In this document: piece by piece, positions 23,329-33,096 of the stretch
How the letters are laid out: each line of letters begins with the position of its first letter
How positions within the stretch are numbered: the first letter of the stretch is position 1
Source: Herpetosiphon aurantiacus DSM 785
GTDB taxonomy: Bacteria; Chloroflexota; Chloroflexia; Chloroflexales; Herpetosiphonaceae
Assembly: GCA_000018565.1 (NCBI GenBank)
Contig: CP000875.1
Location: 2,309,199 to 2,373,198 of the forward strand
Length of the DNA stretch: 64,000 nt
Direction of reading: 5' to 3'
Made by a program: the position numbers and the translations under genes
Notes under the pieces: generated by a model
Told to the model about the DNA's origin: nothing
Seen by the model: the letters and a program-made list of their open reading frames with translations, nothing else
Database searches by the model: none

Positions 23329-25947
23329 CTAAGGAACCCAAATTAACCAGACGGGACTACTGCCAACCAGCGAGCCATAGACATCGCGAAAGGCAATTTC
23401 GAGCGATTGACCTACCCACGTTTCAAGCGTTGCGCGGGGAATTTCCACGATCATTGGCGTTGTGGCGATCTGGCTAAATTGCACTTGGCCGTTGATTCGC
23501 ACCACCAGTTCATCGTCAACTTGGATTGGTTGTACGCTCTGTGGTGATGCTGAAAAATAGAATTTGCCGCCTGGCGGTAAGCTTGTGACAAGCTGAATCG
23601 TGGTTGTATAGTAGGTTTCGCCTTGAACAGTGATCGGGCGAATTGGAATCGCTTGATCATTGAGTGTTGCCAAGACGCTGATTTGACGTAGCGAGACTAG
23701 GGGTAGGTAGGCCGATCGTTGACTGCTGGCGCTCGGCGTTGGAGTTATCGTTGGGGTTGGGGTCGGCGGTGGCGCAGCCGGACAACTATTCAACAGCACG
23801 GCCAAGGTATTCGAGAGATAATTGGCTCCCGCCAGATCGATCTTGCCATCGTGATTAAAGTCGCCAGCACTTAAACCACGGTTGGCAACCCGTGGGCCAA
23901 AAGCGCTGAGTGCTGCGAAAGTTCCATCGCCATTGCCCCGCGCAATCGTGACACTTGATTCTGAGGTATAGGATACCGCTAAATCGAGCCGCCCATCAAG
24001 ATTAAAATCGTGGCTCAAGACATCCATCGGCAACAGATTACTGGGCATGGTGGCGGTAACGCTGAATGCTCCTGTGCCTGTGCCGCGCAGAATCGAAAGT
24101 GTGTGAGCACTACGATTGGTGACCGCTGCATCGGCAATGCCATCACGATTCCAATCGCCAAAGTTCACCGAGGTTGGGCCAACCCCAACCGCTGTGTTGA
24201 TGGTTGAGCCAAACGTGCCATTGCCATTGTTCAAGCGAACGCTCAGGGTATTTGCCACGTAATTAACCCACGCCAGATCGATCGCGCCATCGCGATCAAG
24301 GTCAATGCTGGTGAGTTTGAAGGGATGCGCATCGCTTGCATAATCAGTTGCTGCGCCAAAAGCACCGCTGCCATTGCCCATGCGCACGCTGATCGAATTG
24401 GCGTTGTAGTTGGCGCTGGCAAAGTCGGGGCTGCCATCGTTATTGAAATCGGCAATCGTGATTTCAACCGGATTAAAGGGCGTTGGATAGCTGGTGGGGG
24501 TAAAATTTCCAGCTCCATTATTCAGCAGCACAAGCGCTTGATTGGCCAAAAAGGCGGCCACAATCAAATCGTTGCGGCCATCGCGATTGACATCTCCAAC
24601 CGCTACATCGGATGGTTGCAGCCCAAGGCTGATACTTATGGCGCTGCTAAACGATCCAGTGCCATTATCATAGCGAATAATGATGCTGTTGGTGCTTGGG
24701 TTGGCGATTACCAAATCGAGATCACCATCATTATTCATATCGCTGGTGGTGCTGCCAACCAAGGTTTCGGCTCCAATCGCTGTGGTTGTTGCGCTAAAGC
24801 CAATGCCACCACATTGGCTATCGCTGCGGTTCAGCAAAACCCCAACAATTGCGCCTTCGTTGCTGGTTGTTAAATCGTTGCGGCCATCGCGGTTGAAATC
24901 GGCAGCGGCAACCGCCCGTGGCACAAAGGCTCCGCTAAATGAGCCTGCATCATGAAATATGCCGTTGCTGCTGCCTTGCAAGACCCACACATTGCCGCTG
25001 ATCGTTGCCACCGCTAGGTCTTGGTTGCCATCGTTGTCGAGATCGCTGGCAGTGAGCCATTCGGGGGTTGGGCCAACTGGATAGTAGGTTGGTGCGCCGA
25101 AACTACCGTTAGCACTGCCAAATACCACCGCGACCTGATTGGTTGGCGGTCGGATGACGATTGCTAGATCACGGTTGCCATCGTGATTCCAATCGCCAGG
25201 AACAATACCATAGGGAAGATCGCTCAGCGGATAATTGACCGCGCCAGTGAATCCGCCTGCGCCATTGCCGAAACCAACGGTAAAAGCTTTGTCGGTATAG
25301 ATCGTTTTGGCCACATCCATACGATTGTCGTGGTTAAAATCGGCCACGGTTAGGCCATAGCCCCCGCCGCCAACTGTGCTCAGCAAAGGGCTGGCGAACC
25401 CGCCGCTACCATTGCCCAGCGCAACCCCAACATTATTGGTTGCGGTTAATCCGCCAACAACTAGGTCGGGGTGACCATCACGATTCAGATCGGCGATTTG
25501 AATTGATTCGGGTGCGCCAACCGTTGCCAGATTAACTGCCGCGTTGAAACTGCCTGTGCCTGTGCCAAGCAACAGCGAGACTGAAGCTGAGCCAAAATTA
25601 ACTACTGCCAAATCATCGTTGCCATCGTGGTTGACATCACTGACGGCGACTGAGATTGGAAAATTGCCAGTTGCATAGGCTACCGTCGCTGCAAATGTGC
25701 CATCACTATTGCCAAGCAACACATTAATTTCATTGGTGGCGCGTGAGGTTGCCGCGAGATCGGCCACGCCATCGCGATTGAAATCGCCAGTTGCCACAAA
25801 TGCACCGCTGCCGGTTGTGGGATAGGTTACCACCGGATCAAACACAATCGTGGCGGCGGGAACCGCTTGAGCTTTGGGATGCTGCATGATCGTTATCAAC
25901 AGCGCTGCCATGAGCAAGCTGCTAAGTATTTTGAGCGAAATAGGCAT
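23329..25947 (-). CDS. Secreted FG-GAP/VCBS double beta-propeller protein (14 Ca-binding motifs)
   Basis: 872 residues from the ATG at 25947, chosen because GGAGG lies 7 bases upstream and a signal peptide (MPISLKILSSLLMAALLI, cut after AQA) begins there; an earlier in-frame ATG would overlap the upstream gene. Fourteen D-x-(N/D)-x-D-G-x-x-D motifs (GDFNRDGVADLA, SDVNHDGNDDLA and so on) occur as seven, then a spacer containing a single cysteine, then seven, implying two seven-bladed propellers. A Thr-Pro linker and AYLPLV precede a C-terminal domain of about 115 residues shared with the protein at 30604-32658. Role is likely extracellular, binding or structural. It lies 50 bases after the DUF3179 gene. 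Confidence 0.9.
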   Translation of the reverse strand: MPISLKILSSLLMAALLITIMQHPKAQAVPAATIVFDPVVTYPTTGSGAFVATGDFNRDGVADLAATSRATNEINVLLGNSDGTFAATVAYATGNFPISVAVSDVNHDGNDDLAVVNFGSASVSLLLGTGTGSFNAAVNLATVGAPESIQIADLNRDGHPDLVVGGLTATNNVGVALGNGSGGFASPLLSTVGGGGYGLTVADFNHDNRMDVAKTIYTDKAFTVGFGNGAGGFTGAVNYPLSDLPYGIVPGDWNHDGNRDLAIVIRPPTNQVAVVFGSANGSFGAPTYYPVGPTPEWLTASDLDNDGNQDLAVATISGNVWVLQGSSNGIFHDAGSFSGAFVPRAVAAADFNRDGRNDLTTSNEGAIVGVLLNRSDSQCGGIGFSATTTAIGAETLVGSTTSDMNNDGDLDLVIANPSTNSIIIRYDNGTGSFSSAISISLGLQPSDVAVGDVNRDGRNDLIVAAFLANQALVLLNNGAGNFTPTSYPTPFNPVEITIADFNNDGSPDFASANYNANSISVRMGNGSGAFGAATDYASDAHPFKLTSIDLDRDGAIDLAWVNYVANTLSVRLNNGNGTFGSTINTAVGVGPTSVNFGDWNRDGIADAAVTNRSAHTLSILRGTGTGAFSVTATMPSNLLPMDVLSHDFNLDGRLDLAVSYTSESSVTIARGNGDGTFAALSAFGPRVANRGLSAGDFNHDGKIDLAGANYLSNTLAVLLNSCPAAPPPTPTPTITPTPSASSQRSAYLPLVSLRQISVLATLNDQAIPIRPITVQGETYYTTTIQLVTSLPPGGKFYFSASPQSVQPIQVDDELVVRINGQVQFSQIATTPMIVEIPRATLETWVGQSLEIAFRDVYGSLVGSSPVWLIWVP

Positions 25948-25997
25948 TGATTTTCCTCCAAAGGTTGCACTGCGGCAAGCATAGGGCTTGAGCGTAA

Positions 25998-27116
25998 TCA
26001 AACCGTATCCATCGCATCAACATCGGAGTAGAGCCGCAGGGTTTGGGTTCGCTCACCAATCAACGCCGCGAAGGCAAACCAAAAATGATTGCCATGAATA
26101 ATTGGGGTAAGTTGTCGCCCTTGTAGTGGGCCTGCTAGCGCTCGTCCGCTAATATCCCAACGACTGTTGGTTTGGTGGTCATAAATCGCGTGATCACGCG
26201 ATTCAAAGCTCAGCAGCATGCCATCCAATTGGCGTTGCCAAGCTGTGCCCATGCCAGTTGCATGCGATTGGGCGATGGTGGCGGCATCAACCGCTGAAGC
26301 CATGCCTGCTTGATAGAAAATTGCGATCGAAGTATCCAGATAGTGATCGTTTATTACCAGCCGACGTGCTAAAATACTGAAGGGATAGGCGAGCGCGGCG
26401 TTACCAATCACCAAACCAACCACCCGTTCCAGCGCTGGTAGTTGAGGATTGGGGCGTTGTTGCAATAGCCATGGAGTGGTTTGTTGATCGTAGGCAATGT
26501 AGGGATTTTGGCCATAACTGCGCCGAAAGCCAGTTTGGCGCGATAGTACACGGCTCGTCGGGGCTTGCTCGCAGGCAATCTGCCACGCAACCAAGAGGCT
26601 TGGCAGCATTTGGAGTTGGCTTCCGGCAAAATGTCCAACCAGACCCAACCCCGTTGCTTGTTGCCACAACGATTCGGTTTGACGATCCCACATTACTAAA
26701 TCACTTTTGCGCAGCAAACCTGAAACGCCAAAGGTTAATCGTTGGTTGGCGACTTGGCGCTCGAACACAACACCAATATTGCATAATGGGCAAAAAGTCA
26801 CGGCAATTGGCAGCTCGCCAAGCCAATCGTTCACAATTTCATGCCACATCAAGATTTGCAGCGGATAGATTGTGGTGTGCTGCTGGTTGGATACAACTAA
26901 AACTGGATCATCAGGGCTGAGCCAATCGTTGGCTTGATCAATCGACTCAAATTGCGGCTGATTGATCGGTGGAATGCCATCACGCCGTGGATTGCCCAGC
27001 GTGAACTCGCGATAATCAACCAACTGACGGCTAAAATCGGTCTGCCAATCGTGGCCAAATGTGCGCGTGGTTGGTTCATGGGCGGTTGGTTGCGGGGCTT
27101 GTGGTCGTGTGCTCAT
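25998..27116 (-). CDS. DUF3179 domain protein
   Basis: 372 residues. WLSPDDPVLVVSNQQHTTIYPLQILMWHEIVND followed by PIAVTFCPLCNIGVVFER is the typical DUF3179 core with its Cys-Pro-Leu-Cys motif, and TESLWQQATG and QTGFRRSYGQNPY are further conserved blocks. The function of the family is unknown; many members are exported but no signal peptide is evident here. GGAGG is 8 bases before the ATG. It precedes the FG-GAP gene on the same strand, probably as one transcript. Confidence 0.87.
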   Translation of the reverse strand: MSTRPQAPQPTAHEPTTRTFGHDWQTDFSRQLVDYREFTLGNPRRDGIPPINQPQFESIDQANDWLSPDDPVLVVSNQQHTTIYPLQILMWHEIVNDWLGELPIAVTFCPLCNIGVVFERQVANQRLTFGVSGLLRKSDLVMWDRQTESLWQQATGLGLVGHFAGSQLQMLPSLLVAWQIACEQAPTSRVLSRQTGFRRSYGQNPYIAYDQQTTPWLLQQRPNPQLPALERVVGLVIGNAALAYPFSILARRLVINDHYLDTSIAIFYQAGMASAVDAATIAQSHATGMGTAWQRQLDGMLLSFESRDHAIYDHQTNSRWDISGRALAGPLQGRQLTPIIHGNHFWFAFAALIGERTQTLRLYSDVDAMDTV

Positions 27117-27528
27117 TAGGGGTATCCTCCAGTTTCAAGAAGCGGTTTTGAACAAATTTGGGTAAGCCCCGACCCCTGACCAGAGTGATATTGGCACGCC
27201 AGTCAATTTGGATGGATCGTCAATTGGCATGCCCTCACCCCCTGCCCCCCTCTCCCGCATGCGAGGCGAGGGGGAACCGCACCACCATGATTATTCGATC
27301 GCCCCTCGCCCGCCGCCGTGGGAGAGGGGTTGGGGGTGAGGGGTCTTAACCTACCCTTGTATGGCTACTTTCCGCCGAGCGAGCGAGGGGAACCCTCGAT
27401 CATAAATGTTGGACTCCCCTCGCCCGCCGCCGTGGGAGAGGGGTTGGGGTGAGGGAACACCAGATCAACTGAGAATGTAGTTTAGCGTCCGAGCGTAGTC
27501 AATCCGTAATCACTGAAGGACAGGGATC
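27117..27528. repeat. Intergenic region with two C/G-rich palindromic repeat elements (27231-27343, 27373-27455)
   Basis: A 27117-27528 gap between divergent genes with no gene seen. Element one starts CCCTCACCCCCTGCC and ends GGGGTTGGGGGTGAGGGG; its arms are inverted copies around a variable centre. Element two has a degenerate left arm (CCGAGCGAGCGAGGGG) and a complete right arm. Same family as elements at 32676, 33715, 36003, 37732, 42409 and 44227. Confidence 0.85.
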
Positions 27529-30504
27529 ATGCAGTTTTGCTTTTTTGGCCTTGTGCGTGCCACATTCAACGATCAACCGCTGCAATTTCGCTCGAATAAA
27601 GTTCGGGCACTTTTGGCGATTATCTGGCTTGATCCGCGTCGCCAGTGGGCACGAGATGAGCTGGCAAGCTTGCTTTGGGAAGATTATTCGAGCAGCAAAG
27701 CTCGCACTAATTTGCGCGTAACCTTTTCGCAACTACAACAAAGCCTGCATCCGTTGTATCAGGCCTTGCCTGCGCGTGCGCCGTTGTTGGTCGCTGATCG
27801 GGCACGGATTGCGCTGCAAGCCGAAGCATGGCCCGAATTGCAGGTTGATGTCTGGCGGTTTGATCAAGCAATTGCCGCCTACCACACTCATAACCATGAG
27901 CATGGAGTGATATGTGCTGCTTGTCTTGAACAATTAACGAGCGCAGTTGAGTTGTATCAGGGCGATTTGTTGACTCCCTTTGCGATTGAGGCGAGTAGTG
28001 GCTTTGATGCGTGGCTGGAACGCCAGCGCGAGGCACGACATCAACAACTGCTGCTGGCCTACGATGTTTTAGCCGAGCATGCCCTGCGAATGCGCGATTT
28101 TCATGAAGTTCAGCGGCTTTCAACCGCCCAATTGCTGCATTTACCTTGGCATGAGCAGGCTCATCGGCGCTTGATGATTAGTTTTGCCGAGTTGGGCCAT
28201 CAGAGTATGCTGCGCGAACAGTATTTGCTCTGCCAACGAACGCTTGAGCGCGAACTGGGGATTGGCCCTGATGCGGAGACCCAAGCCCTTTACCAGCGTT
28301 TAGTCACAACTTCGACCACGCTGCCCCTGCCTAATCCAACTCTAAAAACCTTGCCTGAACTAAGCAAACCATTGATTGGCCGAACCCATGAATTAGCGCT
28401 CTTGCACAGCTTGATTGAGCAAAAACAGCAACGTTTGGTGACCTTGCTCGGCTTGGGTGGCATCGGCAAAACAAGCTTAGCCTTGGCCTATGCTCATGCT
28501 GCCCAAGCGGCTTTCGATGCTGTGTGGTTTGTGAGTTTTGCGGGTAGTGCTGGCGAATCACTCGCATCCGACCACCATCGGCTTAGCGCAACCATCGCGA
28601 CGACACTGGGGTTGTCGCAACAACTGCACACGCCCCAAGCAGCCTTGCTACATTACCTTGGGCAGCGCTCGGTCTTGTTGGTTTTGGATAATCTTGAGCA
28701 TTTGGTGCACGAGGCGCTGCATGTGCAAGCAATTCTGGATGCTTGCCCGCATGTGGTGGTGCTGGTAACTTCACGCGAACCACTCAATATTCAAGCTGAG
28801 CAGCGGGTGCAACTGCATGGTTTGGCTTTGGCAAATGCTGATCAAGCGTTCGCAGCCAGTGCTCAATTATTTCTGGCACATGGAACCAACGCTACCAGCC
28901 AAACCTTGGCCGATCCTGCCAGCATGGAATGGATCGATCGGATTTGTCGCATGCTTGATGGTAATCCATTGGCAATTGAATTGGCCGCCCGTTGGGTGCA
29001 CTATCTTGGGTTGGATGAAATTGCCACGGCGATTGAGCAGGATATGGATTTTCTACAAACTAGCGTGCGTGATTTGCCCGACCGTCATCGCAGTATGCGA
29101 GCGGTGTTTGATGGCTCGTGGCGCTTGCTTTCGCGTCATGAACAGCGCGTGCTCAGTCAGGCTAGTTTGTTTCGGGGCAGTTGGTCGCTCACGGCGATGC
29201 GCAGTATTTGCACGGTGTCGCGGCTGACCATTCGCGAGCTGATCGATAAAAGTTGGCTAACTCAGCATGCAGGCCGCGCGATGATCCATCGTTTGATTCA
29301 ACGCTATGCCCATGAACAATTGCAACGCATGCCGACTACCGCTGCAACGACTGCAAAACGCCATAGTATTTACTACTTGGCCATGCTTCGGCGGCATACT
29401 CCCGCACTCAGTGGCTCGCAACCACAAGCGAGCGTTCGACTGTTACGCGACGATCTTGATAATATTCGTCAAGCTTGGCTTTGGGCGGTAGATCATGGCG
29501 CAACCCATTTGGTGCATGCAAGTCTGGCTGGTTTATCGCAACTCTACGATCTTTTAGGCTTGTATCACGAGGCGATTCGCGTGCTGCAAACCAGCATCAC
29601 CCAGATTCAACGCCAACCAACCAGCCTACAGCAACAACGCCTGCTGATGCGCTTGACGATTGCGCTCGCCAGCCATTTCAATGCAGCGGCAGATTATCGG
29701 ACTGCCGCACAGGTTGGGCAACAGGCCTTGGATTTAGCTCAGACCCTTGATGTTCCGCAGCAGATAGCCGCCTGTTTGTTGCAAATTGGTATTGCCCAAC
29801 GCAATTATGGTTTGTTTGCTGACGCCGAACAAAGCCTTCAGCGCTCGATCGCGATTGCCCAAGCGTTGCCGTTGAAGCAGGTCTATGCCCATGCGCTGCG
29901 TAGTTTGGGCTTTTTGGCCTATCTCCAAGGCAATTATCCCGTGGCGTTGCGCTACCACGAGCAGGCGTTGGCGTTTTATCGGTTGCTTCACGATCAACGG
30001 AGTATTAATTTGGCCCAAAATACCTTGGGCTTAATTGCGCTTGCTCAGGGCGATCTTCAGCAGGCGTGGGACCAATTGGCGGTAGTATTGACGCGTTGTC
30101 AAACGCTTGAAGATGGTTGGGGCGAGGCTTTGACCCTGAATAATCTGGGAGCTGTGGTGCAGGCTCAGGGTGATCCAGCTCGCGCGATCGATTATTATCA
30201 AAAGGCATTAAGCATTCGCCAACGGATTGGCGATCGTTGGGGCGAGGGCATTAGTCTGAGCAATCTGGCGGCGGCATGGCACGAGCAGGCAGATTACCAA
30301 ACTGCCTATCAAAGCGCAATGCAAGCCATTCAGCATACCACTGCAATTCATGATTTGCCGACCAAAGCCTATGCCTTGACCACCCTTAGCCAGATTCTGC
30401 GGGTACTGGGCGATCAGGCTGGGTCAATCGCCGCCCGATCAGAGGCCACAACATTGCGCACCCAGCTTGGACAAGATCATTTAATTAGTCAAACCATTGA
30501 TTAA
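27529..30504 (+). CDS. SARP-type transcriptional regulator with BTAD, NB-ARC ATPase and TPR repeats
   Basis: 991 residues, AfsR-like layout. Residues 1-95 form an OmpR-type winged helix (FGLVRATFNDQPLQFRSNKVRALLA..., LASLLWEDYSSSKARTNLRVTFSQL); about 100-240 is the bacterial transcriptional activation domain; GLGGIGKT at 308-315 is Walker A and VLLVLDNL about 382-389 Walker B; the NB-ARC GNPLAIELAARW motif follows; the last 350 residues are TPRs (ALRYHEQALAFYR, ALTLNNLGAVVQAQGD, ISLSNLAAAWHEQ). Probably an ATP-gated activator. Its own target is not evident; the FG-GAP gene 99 bases downstream on the same strand is a candidate. Confidence 0.92.
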   Translation: MQFCFFGLVRATFNDQPLQFRSNKVRALLAIIWLDPRRQWARDELASLLWEDYSSSKARTNLRVTFSQLQQSLHPLYQALPARAPLLVADRARIALQAEAWPELQVDVWRFDQAIAAYHTHNHEHGVICAACLEQLTSAVELYQGDLLTPFAIEASSGFDAWLERQREARHQQLLLAYDVLAEHALRMRDFHEVQRLSTAQLLHLPWHEQAHRRLMISFAELGHQSMLREQYLLCQRTLERELGIGPDAETQALYQRLVTTSTTLPLPNPTLKTLPELSKPLIGRTHELALLHSLIEQKQQRLVTLLGLGGIGKTSLALAYAHAAQAAFDAVWFVSFAGSAGESLASDHHRLSATIATTLGLSQQLHTPQAALLHYLGQRSVLLVLDNLEHLVHEALHVQAILDACPHVVVLVTSREPLNIQAEQRVQLHGLALANADQAFAASAQLFLAHGTNATSQTLADPASMEWIDRICRMLDGNPLAIELAARWVHYLGLDEIATAIEQDMDFLQTSVRDLPDRHRSMRAVFDGSWRLLSRHEQRVLSQASLFRGSWSLTAMRSICTVSRLTIRELIDKSWLTQHAGRAMIHRLIQRYAHEQLQRMPTTAATTAKRHSIYYLAMLRRHTPALSGSQPQASVRLLRDDLDNIRQAWLWAVDHGATHLVHASLAGLSQLYDLLGLYHEAIRVLQTSITQIQRQPTSLQQQRLLMRLTIALASHFNAAADYRTAAQVGQQALDLAQTLDVPQQIAACLLQIGIAQRNYGLFADAEQSLQRSIAIAQALPLKQVYAHALRSLGFLAYLQGNYPVALRYHEQALAFYRLLHDQRSINLAQNTLGLIALAQGDLQQAWDQLAVVLTRCQTLEDGWGEALTLNNLGAVVQAQGDPARAIDYYQKALSIRQRIGDRWGEGISLSNLAAAWHEQADYQTAYQSAMQAIQHTTAIHDLPTKAYALTTLSQILRVLGDQAGSIAARSEATTLRTQLGQDHLISQTID

Positions 30505-30603
30505 TTGAACCCTGCGATCAGCCTGCAATTGTGTTTACGATCCGATTACGGGCGCGAGTTAGACTGGCGCGAGTTAGCTGGCTCCATGATTAAAGGATGC
30601 ACT

Positions 30604-32658
30604 ATGAGTACCCCAAAACCTATCGTTTATGCCCGCATGCTGCTTGGATTGTTATTGATTAGCATAAGTTTTGGCCTTGGATTGCCGCGAATCGCCGCCC
30701 AAACTCCCCGTGACGAGGCAACGGAGCGCTTAAACTCAGCCGATTGGGCGGCAATTCAAGGCCTGCTTGCACCAACTACGGCGATCTCTGGCTCCAAATT
30801 TCAAGCTGGCTACTTGAAGGCCGCCCAAGTTTCGGCTGGCGATAGCTTTGGCGCGAGTGTGGCAATTTCTGGCGATACGGTGGTGGTCGGCGTTCCAGCC
30901 GAGTCAAGCAGTTTGGCAGGTGTGCAAAATAGTGCTACGCCGACCATCAATGCTTTGGCTGCCCAAGCCGGTGCCGCCTATGTGTTTGTACGGGGGAGTG
31001 CTGGTTGGCAGCAACAGGCCTACCTCAAAGCCTCTGAGGTGAGCGCCAATGATCAATTTGGTTGGAGTGTGGCGATCTCCGGCGATACGATTGTGGTTGG
31101 CTCACCGAGAGAGAGCAGTAGTACGGTTGGCGTGCAAAATAGTGCGACACCAACCGTCAATAATGATCTTGGTGGGGCTGGCGCGGCCTATGTGTTTGTG
31201 CGCACTGGCTCAACTTGGAGTCAACAAGCGTACTTCAAAGCCTCACAAGTTACATCTGGCGATTGGTTTGGCTGGAGCGTGGGTTTAGCATCAAACACGA
31301 TTGTGGTTGGAGCTTATGGCGAAGATAGCAATATCGTTGGCGTGCAAAATAGTGCTACGCCGACCGTCAATGAAGCGGCTACCGCAGCGGGTGCGGCCTA
31401 TATATTTGTGCGCACTGGCTCAACTTGGAGCCAACAAGCCTACCTTAAAGCTGCCCAAATTAATACTGATGATGTGTTTGGGTGGAGTGTTGCAGTAGCT
31501 GGCGATACGGTGATCGTTGGTGCGCCAGGTGAGGACACCAGCATTGCAGGAGTGCAACATAGTGCTACGCCGACGGTGGATGAAACAGCTCTCGCAGCAG
31601 GGGCAGTCTTTGTATTTACCCGCAGTGGCTCAAGCTGGAGTCCGCAAGTCTTTGTGAAGGCCTCACAGGTTACACCTGGCGATCAATTTGGCTATAATCT
31701 GGCGATCGCTGGCAATACGATTGTGGTTGGCGCTCCCTACGAAGATTCAAGCACCTCGGGCGTGCAGCATGGCGCTAGCCCAAGTGTCGATGAGCTAGCA
31801 TCGTTCGCTGGAGCTGCCTTTGTTTATACCCAAAACGCGGGAGTATGGAGCCAACAAGCCTACCTCAAAGCCTCGAATGTGGCGGATGGTGATCGCTTTG
31901 GCATGAGTGTGGCGATTGATGCCAATACGATTGTGGTTGGTGCGCCGGAAGAGGATAGTGGCATTGCTGGGGTGCAAAATAGTGCACTACCCAACGCTGA
32001 TGAGAGCGCCATCCAAGCAGGAGCCGCCTATGTGTATGCACGGAATGCTACAACTTGGAGCCAGCAAAGTTATCTAAAGGCTTCGCAGGTTTCGACTGGC
32101 GATTATTTTGGGCGTGGGGTTGGGGTGGCGGGCGATATGCTGGTGATTGGGATTCCGCTTGAAGATAGTGCTCGCAGTGGCATCCAAAATAGTGCTACGC
32201 CGAGTGTTGATGAACTTGCTGCTGATTCAGGTGCGGCCTTAATTATTGATACAACCTATCGTTCGTATAGCCCGTTGGTTCAGCGCATGACCCTCTTGGC
32301 CTTGCTTACGATCAATTCGACGGCTATTCCCATTCGGGCGGTGACGCAACAGGGCGAAGTATTTGCAAGCTTCACGGCAACATTGCCTACCACGATTCCA
32401 GCTGGTGGCCATATTTATCTTTCGGCTAGCCCTAGCTCGTTGCAACCAACCTTGGTCGATGATCGGATTATCATTCGCGATGGGGCTAACATAATTTTTC
32501 AACATACCTACGATCTTGAGAGCAATGGCGAGCTTGTTGAGATTCCGTGGGAAGTTATTAATGCGGCTAGCGGCCATAGCCTGACGATCACTTTTGTTGA
32601 TGTCTCGGCAGGGTTGGTTGGGGCAACGCCGATCTATCTGATTTGGGTGGCTGAGTAG
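30604..32658 (+). CDS. Secreted seven-repeat FG-GAP (integrin-like propeller) protein
   Basis: 684 residues from ATG 30604 (AAAGGATGC upstream); an in-frame TTG at 30505 is rejected. Signal peptide to about residue 30 (LLGLLLISISFGLGLP...IAAQ). Seven repeats of about 75 residues each read YLKASQVxxGDxFGxSVAI-GDTIVVGAPxEDS then GVQNSATPTV and AGAAYVFVR, giving one predicted seven-bladed propeller. YSPLV then leads into a C-terminal domain of about 120 residues (LALLTINSTAIPIR ... PIYLIWVAE) homologous to the end of the protein at 23329-25947. DNA repeats are strongly similar (NSATPT coded AATAGTGCTACGCCGAC), suggesting recent internal duplication. No enzyme motif. Confidence 0.9.
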   Translation: MSTPKPIVYARMLLGLLLISISFGLGLPRIAAQTPRDEATERLNSADWAAIQGLLAPTTAISGSKFQAGYLKAAQVSAGDSFGASVAISGDTVVVGVPAESSSLAGVQNSATPTINALAAQAGAAYVFVRGSAGWQQQAYLKASEVSANDQFGWSVAISGDTIVVGSPRESSSTVGVQNSATPTVNNDLGGAGAAYVFVRTGSTWSQQAYFKASQVTSGDWFGWSVGLASNTIVVGAYGEDSNIVGVQNSATPTVNEAATAAGAAYIFVRTGSTWSQQAYLKAAQINTDDVFGWSVAVAGDTVIVGAPGEDTSIAGVQHSATPTVDETALAAGAVFVFTRSGSSWSPQVFVKASQVTPGDQFGYNLAIAGNTIVVGAPYEDSSTSGVQHGASPSVDELASFAGAAFVYTQNAGVWSQQAYLKASNVADGDRFGMSVAIDANTIVVGAPEEDSGIAGVQNSALPNADESAIQAGAAYVYARNATTWSQQSYLKASQVSTGDYFGRGVGVAGDMLVIGIPLEDSARSGIQNSATPSVDELAADSGAALIIDTTYRSYSPLVQRMTLLALLTINSTAIPIRAVTQQGEVFASFTATLPTTIPAGGHIYLSASPSSLQPTLVDDRIIIRDGANIIFQHTYDLESNGELVEIPWEVINAASGHSLTITFVDVSAGLVGATPIYLIWVAE

Positions 32659-32675
32659 GGATCAAACTATGAGTT

Positions 32676-32787
32676 CCCTCACCCCCTAGCCCCCTCTCCC
32701 GCAGGCGAGCGAGGGGGAAACCGGCTCTTGCATGAAGGCTGAAACGCCCCTCGCCCGCCGCAGTGGGCGAGGGGTTGGGGTGAGGGG
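32676..32787. repeat. C/G-rich palindromic repeat element
   Basis: Left arm CCCTCACCCCCTAGCCCCC to GCGAGGGGG, variable centre, right arm CCCCTCGCCCGCCGCAG to GGGGTTGGGGTGAGGGG. It sits 17 bases after the FG-GAP stop in a gap that otherwise shows only CTTCGTGGATCAAA text. Confidence 0.85.
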
Positions 32788-32853
32788 ATTCATCATCGCC
32801 ACAAGCCACATCCCCTGCCTGCGCTTCGTGGATCAAACGCCCATCGTCAATCC

Positions 32854-33096
32854 TCATCCCTGATAATTCATCCCTGCGCCATCGTGTGGTATCCATTGAA
32901 ACACTTCATCCAATGGCACTTGGAAAACATGAGCAATCCGAAAGGCTGCTTCTAAGGTCGGCGCGTATTTGCCTGCTTCGATTGCCGCAATCGTCTGGCG
33001 GGTAACCCCGATGCGCTGGCCGAGATCGGCTTGGGTCATTTCGCCATTAATAAAGCGTAGCAAACGGATTCGGTTAGATAGGATGCCCTCGATCAT
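32854..33096 (-). CDS. XRE-family HTH transcriptional regulator
   Basis: 80 residues. SNRIRLLRFINGEMTQADLGQRIGVTRQTIAAIEAGKYAPTLEAAFRIA-type text spans residues 7-55 and is a canonical Cro/cI helix-turn-helix; the short tail FQVPLDEVFQW is common in this subgroup, which often regulates a neighbouring membrane protein. The ATG is in an ATGA overlap with the membrane-protein gene upstream on the same strand, so both are co-translated. Confidence 0.92.
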   Translation of the reverse strand: MIEGILSNRIRLLRFINGEMTQADLGQRIGVTRQTIAAIEAGKYAPTLEAAFRIAHVFQVPLDEVFQWIPHDGAGMNYQG

